From the NCBI RefSeq assembly GCF_051912845.1, contig NZ_JBNCBU010000001.1, forward strand, positions 434,001-498,000: a stretch of 64,000 nt of DNA, in the 5' to 3' direction. Position numbers and translations under genes: made by a program. This document shows positions 37,927 to 46,000 of this stretch, in pieces; positions within the stretch are counted from its first letter, which is position 1; every line of letters begins with the position of its first letter. This DNA comes from Tsuneonella sediminis. Lineage in GTDB: Bacteria; Pseudomonadota; Alphaproteobacteria; Sphingomonadales; Sphingomonadaceae. Below the pieces are notes generated by a model that did not search any database, was not told where the DNA came from, and saw only the letters and a program-made list of their open reading frames with translations.

Positions 37927-37985
37927 ACCTGAAGCGCCGATGAATGACTGTTCAGGTTTGCAGACCCGAAGTAGGAAAGGCTGCC

Positions 37986-39167
37986 ATGGAAATCTCCTAC
38001 CGCGTCCCCCATGCCATCCGGCGGCTGCGCGATTGTCACAACGTGATGGATTTTCGGCGCCTTGCCCACCGTCGGCTCCCCTTTCCGGTATTTCATTATA
38101 TCGACGGTGGCGGTGACGACGAGATTACCCGGACCCGGAACACGGTCGCATTCGACGAGGTCGACCTTGTCCCGAACGTCCTTGCAGGAGTCGCCACGGT
38201 CGACACGAGCGCGACGATCATGGGGCACAAGACGGATCTCCCCTTGGTGCTCAGCCCGACGGCACTCCAGCGATTGTTTCACTGGCAGGGCGAGCGCGCG
38301 GTCGCCCGCGTGGCCGAACGGCACAACCTGTGGTTCGGCATCTCCAGCCTGTCGAGCGTCAGCATCGAGGAAATCGGCGCGAACTATGCCGGGCCCAAGA
38401 TGCTGCAGTATTACTATCACAAGGATCGCGGCCTCAACGCCGCGCTTGTAGAGCGTGCCCGCGCGGCGAACTTCGATGCGATCGCGCTGACCGTCGACAC
38501 GATCGTTTCAGGCAATCGAGAACGCTGCAAGCGGACCGGCTTCACCACTCCCCCTAGCTTCACGCCCGCCAGCTTCCTTTCGTACGCGTCGAAACCGGCA
38601 TGGGCGCTCAACTACCTCTTCCGCGAACGGTTCAGCCTGCCGAACCTCGAGGCGCATGTCGCCCAGGGCAGCAGCAGGGCGATTTCGATCCAGGACTATT
38701 TCAACGAGATGCTCGATCCCGACATGGATTGGGCAGCGGTCGAAAAGCTTCGCCACGATTGGGGGGGAACGTTCTGCCTTAAGGGCGTGATGAGCGTGGC
38801 CGACGCGCGCCGCGCGGCCGATATCGGGTGCGATGCGATCATGGTGTCGAACCACGGAGGGCGCCAGCTGGACGGCAGCCGAGCGCCGTTCGACCAGCTT
38901 GCCGAAATCGTCGACGCGGTAGGCGACCGGATTGAAGTTATCTGCGACGGCGGTGTCAGGCGCGGCACGCATGTGCTCAAGGCCCTTGCCACCGGCGCGA
39001 CCGCTGCGTCGGGCGGGCGGCTCTATCTTTACGCCCTTGCCGCGGCGGGCGAGGCGGGGGTCGAGCGCGCGGTGGCCATCCTGAGAGAGGAAATCGAACG
39101 GGGAATGCGGCTGATGGGGGTCCGGTCCGTGGCGGAGCTCGACCGGACCATGCTGCGCCGGCGCTGA
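37986..39167 (+). CDS. lldD: L-lactate dehydrogenase (FMN-dependent) family
   Basis: A 393-residue TIM-barrel flavoenzyme that oxidises L-lactate (or another 2-hydroxy acid) to the 2-oxo acid and passes electrons to the respiratory chain. Active-site histidine is His290 in VSNHGGRQLDG. The N-terminal PFPVFHYIDGG and the phosphate-binding CDGGVRRGTHVLKALATGA near residue 320 match the family. The ATG at 37986 has a GAAAGG site six bases upstream. Divergent from blaI, sharing a palindromic intergenic region. A glycolate- or mandelate-oxidising enzyme is the alternative. Confidence 0.85.
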   Translation: MEISYRVPHAIRRLRDCHNVMDFRRLAHRRLPFPVFHYIDGGGDDEITRTRNTVAFDEVDLVPNVLAGVATVDTSATIMGHKTDLPLVLSPTALQRLFHWQGERAVARVAERHNLWFGISSLSSVSIEEIGANYAGPKMLQYYYHKDRGLNAALVERARAANFDAIALTVDTIVSGNRERCKRTGFTTPPSFTPASFLSYASKPAWALNYLFRERFSLPNLEAHVAQGSSRAISIQDYFNEMLDPDMDWAAVEKLRHDWGGTFCLKGVMSVADARRAADIGCDAIMVSNHGGRQLDGSRAPFDQLAEIVDAVGDRIEVICDGGVRRGTHVLKALATGATAASGGRLYLYALAAAGEAGVERAVAILREEIERGMRLMGVRSVAELDRTMLRRR

Positions 39168-39231
39168 ATTCCCACAAGCGAACTCCGGCAAGGTGGTGTC
39201 AGGCCATGAAAATTTGCCTATCCCTGAAACC

Positions 39232-40281
39232 ATGCACGATCGGACCTACCAGTTCGGCCCGTTCCGGCTTGACCCGGCGGACCGCCGCCTGACCCGCGAC
39301 GGGGAGCCGATCGAGGTGAGTGCGCGGTACCTCGATGCCCTGATTCTCATGGCAGCCGATCAGGGGCGACTCGTAACCAAGGACCGTTTCATGGCGGAAG
39401 TCTGGCGCGGCGTGCCCGTGACCGACGAGGCTCTCACCCAGTGCATCAGGGCGCTGCGCAAGGCCCTGGGCGACAGCGCTGCGGCGCCCCGGTACATCGA
39501 GACCGTCCCGCGACACGGGTATCGCCTGATCGCGCCGGTCACCAGCGGCGGGACTTCGCAATCATCTCCGCCAGCGCATGCCTCAATCCCCGGCGCTGCG
39601 CCCGTCGGTCTCGATGCCATGTCGGGAGCGATTGGCGGAGGACTTGCCGGAATGGTCGCGGGCCTGGGATATCTCGCGTTAGGGCTCGTCACGCCGGGGA
39701 TCGGCACGGCCTCGACTCTCCTCGTGCTCATCAGCATGAACCTGCTCCTTGGCCTCGCCGCCGGTCTCGCGGTGGGCACAGGCGCCTCGGTTGCGGGGCG
39801 CGCGTCGAACAACGCGCCCGCGTGGATCGTGGCCGGGGGCGCTTCGGGCGGGCTGCTGATCGGCGCGCTGGGGCGCATGATAGGGAACGACCTGTTCGCG
39901 CTGCTTTTCGGCACCCCACCGGGGGCGATCACGGGTTCGATCGAAGGGTTCGTCGTGGGCGCCGCAACGGGCCTGGCGATCGCGCTCGCCTTGCACTTTT
40001 CCGCGAGGTCCATTCCGCGACGACTGGCGCCCGGCTTCTTCCTTGGCGGCGCGGCCGGGGCTGGTATCGCGCTTATGGGCGGGCGGCTGATGGCGGGCAG
40101 CCTCGCCGAAGTATCGGCGCGCTTTCCCGACACGAACCTGCAAATCGAAGGGGCGCTATTCGGTGAAAGCGGGCTTGGCCCGATTGCGCTGACGGTCGCC
40201 ACCGCGTGCGAGGGCGCGTTGTTCGCCGGCTGCGTCGCCGCCGCAATCATCGCCGGTCGCAGATTGCAGGCGGCACGCTGA
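39232..40281 (+). CDS. Membrane-bound winged-helix (OmpR/CadC-type) regulator
   Basis: A 349-residue protein. Residues 1-105 are an OmpR-type winged helix (FGPFRLDPADRRLTRDG, then LLVTKDR-like segment and the wing YIETVPRHGYRLIAPV). A Gly/Ser/Pro linker follows, then a glycine- and alanine-rich region of about eight membrane helices (residues 125-345) with no periplasmic sensor domain. ATG at 39232 was preferred to a GTG at 39193 since the wHTH fold starts at that point. It precedes a membrane protein gene on the same strand, 93 bases away. The signal is unknown; other CadC-like proteins have a large sensor domain and only one helix. Confidence 0.75.
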   Translation: MHDRTYQFGPFRLDPADRRLTRDGEPIEVSARYLDALILMAADQGRLVTKDRFMAEVWRGVPVTDEALTQCIRALRKALGDSAAAPRYIETVPRHGYRLIAPVTSGGTSQSSPPAHASIPGAAPVGLDAMSGAIGGGLAGMVAGLGYLALGLVTPGIGTASTLLVLISMNLLLGLAAGLAVGTGASVAGRASNNAPAWIVAGGASGGLLIGALGRMIGNDLFALLFGTPPGAITGSIEGFVVGAATGLAIALALHFSARSIPRRLAPGFFLGGAAGAGIALMGGRLMAGSLAEVSARFPDTNLQIEGALFGESGLGPIALTVATACEGALFAGCVAAAIIAGRRLQAAR

Positions 40282-40324
40282 ACCCGGCGATTTCAGCGAA
40301 AGCTCACGGTCGCGTCATGATCCT

Positions 40325-40345
40325 CACCTCGCAATCGGCGAGGTG
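40325..40345 (+). repeat. Perfect 8-bp hairpin in the leader of the membrane protein gene
   Basis: CACCTCGC at 40325-40332 and GCGAGGTG at 40338-40345 pair across an AATCG loop. It lies 44 bases after the regulator stop and 30 bases before the next ATG. No T-run follows. It forms the upper half of a two-hairpin leader. Confidence 0.5.
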
Positions 40346-40347
40346 TA

Positions 40348-40366
40348 CTCCGTCGCATTTACGGAG
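40348..40366 (+). promoter_or_regulatory. Hairpin burying the Shine-Dalgarno of the membrane protein gene
   Basis: CTCCGT at 40348-40353 pairs with ACGGAG at 40361-40366 across CGCATTT. The GGAG at 40363-40366 is the ribosome-binding site, eight bases from the ATG at 40375, so it is hidden in this stem. It directly follows another hairpin, giving a leader that could switch translation, for example with temperature or a ligand. Confidence 0.5.
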
Positions 40367-40374
40367 ATTGCCTG

Positions 40375-40953
40375 ATGACCACTGCTTCAACCGCCACCGA
40401 CATGACCCCCGGCACCGAGCGCTTCCTGCGGATCGCGGGATGGATTGCTGTCGCCATGCTGCTCGCGCTGCCGGCGATCGCGATGCAGTTCACCGACGAG
40501 GTCGACTGGAGCACGGGCGACTTCATTGTCGCCGGCAGCGTCCTGGTCATCGTGGGCGGAATGCTCGAACTCGCTGCGCGGGCGAGCAGGAACCTGTCGT
40601 TCCGGGTGGGCGCCGTGGCAGCCGTCGCTTGCGGCTTCCTGCAGCTCTGGATCAATGCCGCCGTGGGAATCATCGGCAACGAGGACAACCCCGCCAACTG
40701 GACCTATTACGCCGTCGTGGTGATCGCCGCCGCAGGCGCCGTCATCGCACTTGGCAACCCGCGGGCGCTCGGGCGCGCAATGCTGACGGCCGCTTTCGCA
40801 CAGGTCCTGTTCTCGGTCCTTCACGCCGCGAACGGAACGCCTACTCCGGTGATCGACGGGTTCTTCGCCCTCCTCTGGCTGCTTGCCGCGCGCATGTTCC
40901 GCCGCAGCGCGCGACAGATGGTTGTTCGGTCGGAGAACAGTGACCAGTCGTGA
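40375..40953 (+). CDS. Hypothetical multi-pass membrane protein
   Basis: A 192-residue protein of no recognised family. Five hydrophobic segments are visible (near residues 18-38, 50-66, 78-92, 110-126 and 155-172), with a hydrophilic N-terminus. Its leader contains two hairpins, one masking its ribosome-binding site. The gene follows the winged-helix membrane regulator on the same strand and ends four bases before a terminator-like hairpin, so the pair may be a transcription unit. The function is unknown; it could transduce or balance the signal sensed by the regulator. Confidence 0.65.
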   Translation: MTTASTATDMTPGTERFLRIAGWIAVAMLLALPAIAMQFTDEVDWSTGDFIVAGSVLVIVGGMLELAARASRNLSFRVGAVAAVACGFLQLWINAAVGIIGNEDNPANWTYYAVVVIAAAGAVIALGNPRALGRAMLTAAFAQVLFSVLHAANGTPTPVIDGFFALLWLLAARMFRRSARQMVVRSENSDQS

Positions 40954-40956
40954 CAG

Positions 40957-40993
40957 CCCCGGTCTTCCGTCGCGCAAAGTGCGACGGGAGGGG
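40957..40993. terminator. Shared terminator between the membrane protein gene and sdhA
   Basis: CCGTCGC (40967-40973) and GCGACGG (40981-40987) pair around GCAAAGT; an outer CCCC/GGGG (40957-40960 and 40990-40993) extends the stem. It lies between convergent genes, 4 bases after one stop and 35 bases from the sdhA stop. No T-run on either strand, so termination may need Rho or act in both directions. Confidence 0.45.
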
Positions 40994-41027
40994 CGCAACC
41001 CGGCCTCGTCGAACTTCCGGGAGAGCT

Positions 41028-42863
41028 TCAGTACACCCGTTTCTTGGGCTTGATGTACTCGACATCGTCGGTGAGCGTGTATTCGTGGACCGGGCGGTAA
41101 TCGATCTTCACGCTGCCGCCCTTGCCGCCCCAACCGTCGAACCAGGCTGCGGTGTGCTTCATCCAGTTCGCGTCGTCGCGTTCCGGGTAATCCTCGTGCG
41201 CATGGGCGCCGCGGCTCTCCTTGCGGTTCTCGGCGCTGGCCATCGTGACCGCCGCCTGGGCGATCAGGTTGTCGAGCTCGAGCGTTTCGACAAGATCGCT
41301 GTTCCAGATTAGGGACCGATCCGTGACCGATACGTCCTCCATCCGGCCGTAGGTCTTCGCCAGCTCAGTCACGCCCTCCTTGAGCAGGTCCGCCGTGCGG
41401 AAGACCGCCGCGTGCTTGCTCATGGTCTGCTGCATTTCCTTGCGGATCGCGGCGGTCGGCGACCCGCCCTTCGCGTTGCGGAAATGATCGAGGCGGGTGA
41501 GCGCGAGCTCGCCCGCATCCTTGGGCAGTTCGTCGTGCGATGTCCCAGGTTTGATCAGCTCCTTGAGCCGGTGACCGGTCGCACGGCCGAACACGACGAG
41601 GTCGATGAGCGAGTTCGAGCCGAGCCGGTTGGCGCCGTGCACCGATACGCACGCCGCCTCGCCGACCGCGAACAGGCCAGGCACGACTGTTTCCGGATTC
41701 CCGTTGGCAACCGTCATGACCTCGCCGTGGTAGTTCGTCGGGATGCCGCCCATGTTATAGTGGACGGTCGGCACGACCGGCAGCGGCTGGCGGGTCAGGT
41801 CGACACCCGCGAAGATCTTGCCGCTTTCGGTGATGCCGGGCAGCCGCTCGGCAAGGATCCTGGGGTCGATGTGATCGAGGTGAAGGTAGATGTGGTCCTT
41901 TTCAGGGCCCACGCCCCGCCCCTCGCGGATCTCGAGCGCCATCGATCGGCTCACGACATCGCGGCTGGCGAGGTCCTTCGCGCTCGGGGCGTAGCGTTCC
42001 ATGAACCGCTCGCCTTCCGAATTGGTGAGGTAGCCACCTTCTCCTCGCGCACCTTCGGTGATGAGGACACCCGCCCCGTAAATTCCGGTCGGGTGGAACT
42101 GGACGAACTCCATGTCCTGCAGCGGCAGGCCTGCGCGCAGGACCATGCCTCCGCCGTCGCCAGTGCAGGTGTGGGCGCTCGTCGCGGTGAAGTAGCAGCG
42201 GCCGTACCCGCCGGTCGCCAGCACCACCGCCTTCGCGCGGAAGCGATGGATCGAGCCGTCGTCGAGGGACAGCGCGACGACGCCCACGCACGCGCCGTCT
42301 TTCATGATCAGGTCGATCGCGAAGTATTCGATGAAGAAATCGGCGTCGTACTTCAGGCTCTGCTGGTAGAGCGCGTGCAGCATCGCGTGGCCGGTTCGGT
42401 CGGCCGCCGCCGCGGTGCGCTGGACCGGGGGGCCTTCACCCATGTTCTGCATGTGTCCGCCGAACGGGCGCTGGTAGATCGTGCCGTCCTCGTTGCGGCT
42501 GAACGGCACGCCCGCGTGCTCGAGCTCGTAGACCGCCTGCGGCGCCTCGCGGACCATGTACTCGATCGCGTCCTGGTCGCCAAGCCAGTCGGAACCCTTG
42601 ACGGTATCGTACATGTGCCACGTCCAGTGATCGGGCGTGTTGTTGCCGAGCGAAGCGGCGATGCCGCCCTGGGCGGCGACGGTGTGGCTGCGCGTCGGGA
42701 AGACCTTGGTGATATTAGCGGTGCGCAGTCCCGCCTCGGCCGCTCCCATGGTGGCGCGCAGGCCCGATCCGCCCGCGCCCACGACCACGACGTCATAAGT
42801 GTGGTCGACGATCGAATAAGCCGGCTGGCGGGCCGCGCCGGTGTCGTTGGGCTGCGAGGCCAT
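41028..42863 (-). CDS. sdhA: Succinate dehydrogenase flavoprotein subunit
   Basis: Catalytic subunit of complex II, oxidising succinate to fumarate. In 611 residues, the FAD motif GAGGSG is at 29-34, and His60 in RSHTVAAQGG is the covalent FAD site. The substrate residues lie in the HTCTGDGGGM and HGANRLGSNSLIDLVVFGR blocks. Its start overlaps the sdhD stop by one base (TGATG). No sdhB lies downstream: the next gene is convergent, so the iron-sulfur subunit must be encoded elsewhere. Confidence 0.97.
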   Translation of the reverse strand: MASQPNDTGAARQPAYSIVDHTYDVVVVGAGGSGLRATMGAAEAGLRTANITKVFPTRSHTVAAQGGIAASLGNNTPDHWTWHMYDTVKGSDWLGDQDAIEYMVREAPQAVYELEHAGVPFSRNEDGTIYQRPFGGHMQNMGEGPPVQRTAAAADRTGHAMLHALYQQSLKYDADFFIEYFAIDLIMKDGACVGVVALSLDDGSIHRFRAKAVVLATGGYGRCYFTATSAHTCTGDGGGMVLRAGLPLQDMEFVQFHPTGIYGAGVLITEGARGEGGYLTNSEGERFMERYAPSAKDLASRDVVSRSMALEIREGRGVGPEKDHIYLHLDHIDPRILAERLPGITESGKIFAGVDLTRQPLPVVPTVHYNMGGIPTNYHGEVMTVANGNPETVVPGLFAVGEAACVSVHGANRLGSNSLIDLVVFGRATGHRLKELIKPGTSHDELPKDAGELALTRLDHFRNAKGGSPTAAIRKEMQQTMSKHAAVFRTADLLKEGVTELAKTYGRMEDVSVTDRSLIWNSDLVETLELDNLIAQAAVTMASAENRKESRGAHAHEDYPERDDANWMKHTAAWFDGWGGKGGSVKIDYRPVHEYTLTDDVEYIKPKKRVY

Positions 42864-43249
42864 CAGGCGGCTCCTCCAAGAGCGATGCGGATGATTGAGA
42901 ACAGGCCGAATCCTGCACCCGCAACCGCCAGGCCGTTGAGCGCGGCGATCGCGGCGAACTTGTTGCCGGGAGTGTGCACGTAATCCTCGACGAGCACCTG
43001 CAGGCCGAGCCGCGCGTGCCAGAATACGTTGACGATCCAGATTGCCAGCGCGGCCGCCGGCAGGGGTTGGGAGAGCCAGTCTTTCACCGTCGCGAAATCG
43101 TACGCGGGAAGCAGCGCGAGACTGATCGCGAGGAAAAGCCCCAACACGACGTTGCCGATCGCGGTGAACCGCTGCAGCAGCCAGTGGTGCGAACCGTGAT
43201 GCGCCGACCCCAGCCCGCGCACCTTGCCGATCGAAGTTCCGTTACCCAT
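42863..43249 (-). CDS. sdhD: Succinate dehydrogenase membrane anchor subunit
   Basis: A 128-residue membrane anchor of complex II with three helices. HHWLLQRFTAIGNVVL contains the conserved arginine of the quinone site (QRFT), and WHARLGLQVLVEDYVHT carries the heme-side histidine block. The ATG at 43249 is the start; an upstream extension overlaps sdhC. It lies 11 bases downstream of sdhC and overlaps sdhA by one base, giving the classic C-D-A order. Confidence 0.92.
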   Translation of the reverse strand: MGNGTSIGKVRGLGSAHHGSHHWLLQRFTAIGNVVLGLFLAISLALLPAYDFATVKDWLSQPLPAAALAIWIVNVFWHARLGLQVLVEDYVHTPGNKFAAIAALNGLAVAGAGFGLFSIIRIALGGAA

Positions 43250-43260
43250 AGCGCAGCGCC

Positions 43261-43641
43261 TTACTTGGTGAGGATCAGGGCCCAGAAGCCCACCGTGAGT
43301 GCAAGTCCGACAAGCGGCGCGATGATCGACCACGTCTTGTTGGTCGTAAGCTCGTAGCCGGCGCCGATATCGAGCACGAAATGCCGTATTCCGCTCGAAA
43401 GATGGGTGAAGAAGGCCCACGACAGCCCGACCAGCACGATCAGTCCGACCGGCGATCCGGCCAGCGCCTGGAAACCGGCGTAGCTCTCCTCGCCCCCCGC
43501 AAGCGAACCGAGCCACCAGACGAGCACGCCGAGACCGACAAGGGCCATGCCGTCACCGGTGACCCGGTGGAGGATGGAAACCAGCATGTGCGGCCCCCAC
43601 TTCCATATCTGCAAGTGCGGCGAGAGCGGGCGGTTGGCCAT
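43261..43641 (-). CDS. sdhC: Succinate dehydrogenase cytochrome b556 subunit
   Basis: The 126-residue heme-binding anchor of complex II. RPLSPHLQIWKWGPHMLVS opens the family signature, followed by ILHRVTGD. The heme ligand is the histidine in GIRHFVLD (near residue 85). Three helices are visible. The ATG at 43641 is preceded by GGGAA. First gene of the sdhC-sdhD-sdhA operon. Confidence 0.95.
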   Translation of the reverse strand: MANRPLSPHLQIWKWGPHMLVSILHRVTGDGMALVGLGVLVWWLGSLAGGEESYAGFQALAGSPVGLIVLVGLSWAFFTHLSSGIRHFVLDIGAGYELTTNKTWSIIAPLVGLALTVGFWALILTK

Positions 43642-43738
43642 CGAGAATTCCCGTTTTTCGAGTGCGCGACTCCCTTAACGGGTTGAACCGCCCGCGCAAG
43701 CGCTCGACACGCAACCGATCATGCACGAAAGGGAACCG

Positions 43739-44446
43739 ATGACGACCATCCTTCTCACCGGCGCCTCGCGAGGGATCGGCGCTGCCGCCCGCGCGGCGCT
43801 CGAGGCCCGCGGCTGCCGGGTGATCGGCCAGGCTACCGCGCCCGGAAATGGTCTGCTCGCGGCCGACTTCACCGACCCGCAGTCGCCGCAGACGCTGTGG
43901 GAAACTGCGCTTTCGAAAGCCGACGGCACAATCGACGTTCTCGTCAACAACGCGGGGCTGTTCTCGGCCAATCCGCTTGCCGGGTCGGACATCGCGTGGC
44001 TTGACGGGTGGGAAGACACGCTGCGGATCAACCTGACCGCCGCCGCGCAGCTCAGCCGGTTCGCGGTGCGCCACTGGCAGGAAACGGGCAGCGGCGGACG
44101 GATCGTCCACGTGGCAAGCCGCGCCGGGCACCGCGGCGATTCCCCCGCGCACTGGCATTATGCGGCCGCGAAGGGCGGCATGCTCGCGCTGCACAAGACG
44201 ATCGCCCGGCAATATGCGGCCGAAGGCATCCTGAGCTACGCGATCGCGCCGGGGTTCACCGATACCGACATGGCCGGAGACTATCTCGCGAGCCGGGGCG
44301 GCCCGGGGCTACTCGCCGACATTCCGCTGGGGCGGGTCGCCACCCCGGACGAGATCGCGACCATGATCGCGTTCTGCGCGCTCGACGCTCCGCCGAGCAT
44401 GACCGGCGCCACCCTCGACGCCAACGGGGCGAGCTATGTCCGATGA
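43739..44446 (+). CDS. SDR family oxidoreductase
   Basis: A 235-residue short-chain dehydrogenase. The N-terminal TGASRGIGAAAR (near residues 7-18), NNAG (near 67-70), a Ser in VASRAGH and the YAAAKGG pair (Tyr/Lys) form the catalytic set. ATG at 43739 has an AAGGGA site five bases upstream and is preferred to one six codons earlier. It overlaps prmA by 11 bases. Substrate unknown. It stands at the head of a three-gene run with prmA and the TIGR02117 protein. Confidence 0.83.
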   Translation: MTTILLTGASRGIGAAARAALEARGCRVIGQATAPGNGLLAADFTDPQSPQTLWETALSKADGTIDVLVNNAGLFSANPLAGSDIAWLDGWEDTLRINLTAAAQLSRFAVRHWQETGSGGRIVHVASRAGHRGDSPAHWHYAAAKGGMLALHKTIARQYAAEGILSYAIAPGFTDTDMAGDYLASRGGPGLLADIPLGRVATPDEIATMIAFCALDAPPSMTGATLDANGASYVR

Positions 44447-45344
44447 GACGTGGACGCTGACCGCGTTCGCCGACAAGCGCACGGTCCAGGCGGCCCTGCT
44501 CGCCCAGGAAGATGCTCACGACTGGCCCGCGGACGTGACCATCACCGGCTTCGAACTAGCGGATGACCGGCCGGACGACTGGCGTCTGGATGCGTACTTC
44601 AACCGCAAGCCTACGCCCGCGGATCGGCGAATGGTGGCATCGCTCTTCACCGGCACGGCCCCGCGGCTTTCGGCAGGGAAGCTGCCCGATGCGGACTGGC
44701 TGACAGAAAGCCAGCGTGGTCTCGAACCGATATTGGCTGGCCCGTTCCACGTGCGCACACCCGATCACGCGCGGAGGGCGGGCGCGATCGACTTCGTCAT
44801 CCCGGCGAGCCAGGCGTTCGGGACCGGCCACCATGCGACGACCGAGGGTTGCCTTGCCATGCTCGCCGCTATGAAGGCGCGTGGCACGCTTGCGCGGAAC
44901 ATCGCCGACATCGGGACCGGGACCGGTCTGCTTGCTTTCGCCGCGCTCGCGCTCTGGCCGCGCGCCCTGGCTACAGCGAGCGACATCGATCCCGTCTGCG
45001 CGGGCGTGGTGGAGGATAATGCCCGGGCCAATGGAGTGCGGCTGGGCGCCGGCCCCGGGGCGCTGACGATGACGATCGCCGACGGGATGGATGCCCCTCT
45101 GCTCCGTACGCGCGGACCCTACGACCTGCTCATCGCCAATATTCTGGCAGGCCCGCTGGTGGAGCTTGCAGCCGACTTCGGCAGTTCGGTGGCACCGGGC
45201 GGCAATCTCCTCCTCGCCGGCTTGCTGGAGACGCAGGAGGCCGCCGTCCGCCGCGCCTACCGCAGGTCCGGTTTCCGCCTGGCCGCGCGCATCGTGAACG
45301 GCGACTGGTCGATCCTGTGGCTGCGGCGCCGGCTCGCCCCCTGA
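44436..45344 (+). CDS. prmA: Ribosomal protein L11 methyltransferase
   Basis: A SAM-dependent enzyme that trimethylates L11. In 302 residues, the N-terminal substrate domain (1-105) precedes the methyltransferase domain. FGTGHHATTEGCLAML and DIGTGTGLLAFAA are the SAM-binding segments, and the catalytic-side NILAGPL is the PrmA version of the NPP motif. ATG at 44436 lies inside the preceding SDR gene. Its end overlaps the TIGR02117 gene by 28 bases. Confidence 0.93.
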   Translation: MSDETWTLTAFADKRTVQAALLAQEDAHDWPADVTITGFELADDRPDDWRLDAYFNRKPTPADRRMVASLFTGTAPRLSAGKLPDADWLTESQRGLEPILAGPFHVRTPDHARRAGAIDFVIPASQAFGTGHHATTEGCLAMLAAMKARGTLARNIADIGTGTGLLAFAALALWPRALATASDIDPVCAGVVEDNARANGVRLGAGPGALTMTIADGMDAPLLRTRGPYDLLIANILAGPLVELAADFGSSVAPGGNLLLAGLLETQEAAVRRAYRRSGFRLAARIVNGDWSILWLRRRLAP

Positions 45345-46000
45345 GGATCGCCGGAAAGGCGCTTGCCTGGCTCGGGCTGGGCGTGGGGCTGTTCATGTCC
45401 GCAGCGTGGGTCGGCAGTCTGGTTCCACGCAATTCCGGGTGGACCGAGCCTGCGTCGGGCATACCGATCATGGTCGAAACCAACGGCATCCACACCGCGA
45501 TCGTCATGCCGCTGGTATCCACCCAAAAGGACTGGCGCGGCGATTTCCCCGCGCGCGACCTGGGGGAACAGGACAGGGCGTACACCCACGTATCGGTGAG
45601 TTGGGGCGAACGCGTGGTATTCCTCGATACCCCCGATTGGAGCGATCTCTCGCCACTGACCGCGATCAGTGCGGCGGCCGGCGGCGACGGCCTTCTTCAC
45701 GTTGCACATTACGTACGCCCGGCCCCAGGCGATACCGCGCGGGTGGTGCGTCTGCGGCCGGTCGAATACTCGCGCCTCGTCACCGCGATCGAACGGCAGG
45801 TGCTGCCCCCCGCCCAGCGCACCCGCTATCCCGGGTACGACGACTGGGACGTCTTTTATGAAGCGCCCGGCCGTTATCACATCGGCAACACGTGCAATCA
45901 GTGGACCGCCGATACGCTCGCCGCCGCGGGGGTGAAGGTGGGATGGTGGACCCCCTTCTCCGGTGGGGTGATGCGATGGTTCCCTAGCCCGCGGCCCTGA
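45317..46000 (+). CDS. TIGR02117 / DUF2459 family protein
   Basis: A 227-residue membrane-anchored protein of the DUF2459 family, often seen near urease genes, though none is here. One N-terminal hydrophobic helix (ALAWLGLGVGLFMSAAWVG, near residues 15-33) is followed by a periplasmic domain with VETNGIHTAIVMP, SVSWGERVVFLDTPDW and GRYHIGNTCNQWTADTLA. The conserved histidines and cysteine there suggest a hydrolase-like pocket, but no activity is known. GTG at 45317 is the start with 28 bases of overlap to prmA. The last 17 bases overlap ligA convergently. Confidence 0.82.
   Translation: MAAAPARPLRIAGKALAWLGLGVGLFMSAAWVGSLVPRNSGWTEPASGIPIMVETNGIHTAIVMPLVSTQKDWRGDFPARDLGEQDRAYTHVSVSWGERVVFLDTPDWSDLSPLTAISAAAGGDGLLHVAHYVRPAPGDTARVVRLRPVEYSRLVTAIERQVLPPAQRTRYPGYDDWDVFYEAPGRYHIGNTCNQWTADTLAAAGVKVGWWTPFSGGVMRWFPSPRP

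Noticed and set aside
43650..43682. CCCGTT/AACGGG inverted repeat upstream of sdhC
   Set aside because: The six-base arms are 21 bases apart and there is no other supporting signal.
45317..46000. Urease-associated locus
   Set aside because: The TIGR02117 family is often near urease genes, but none lies in this window.
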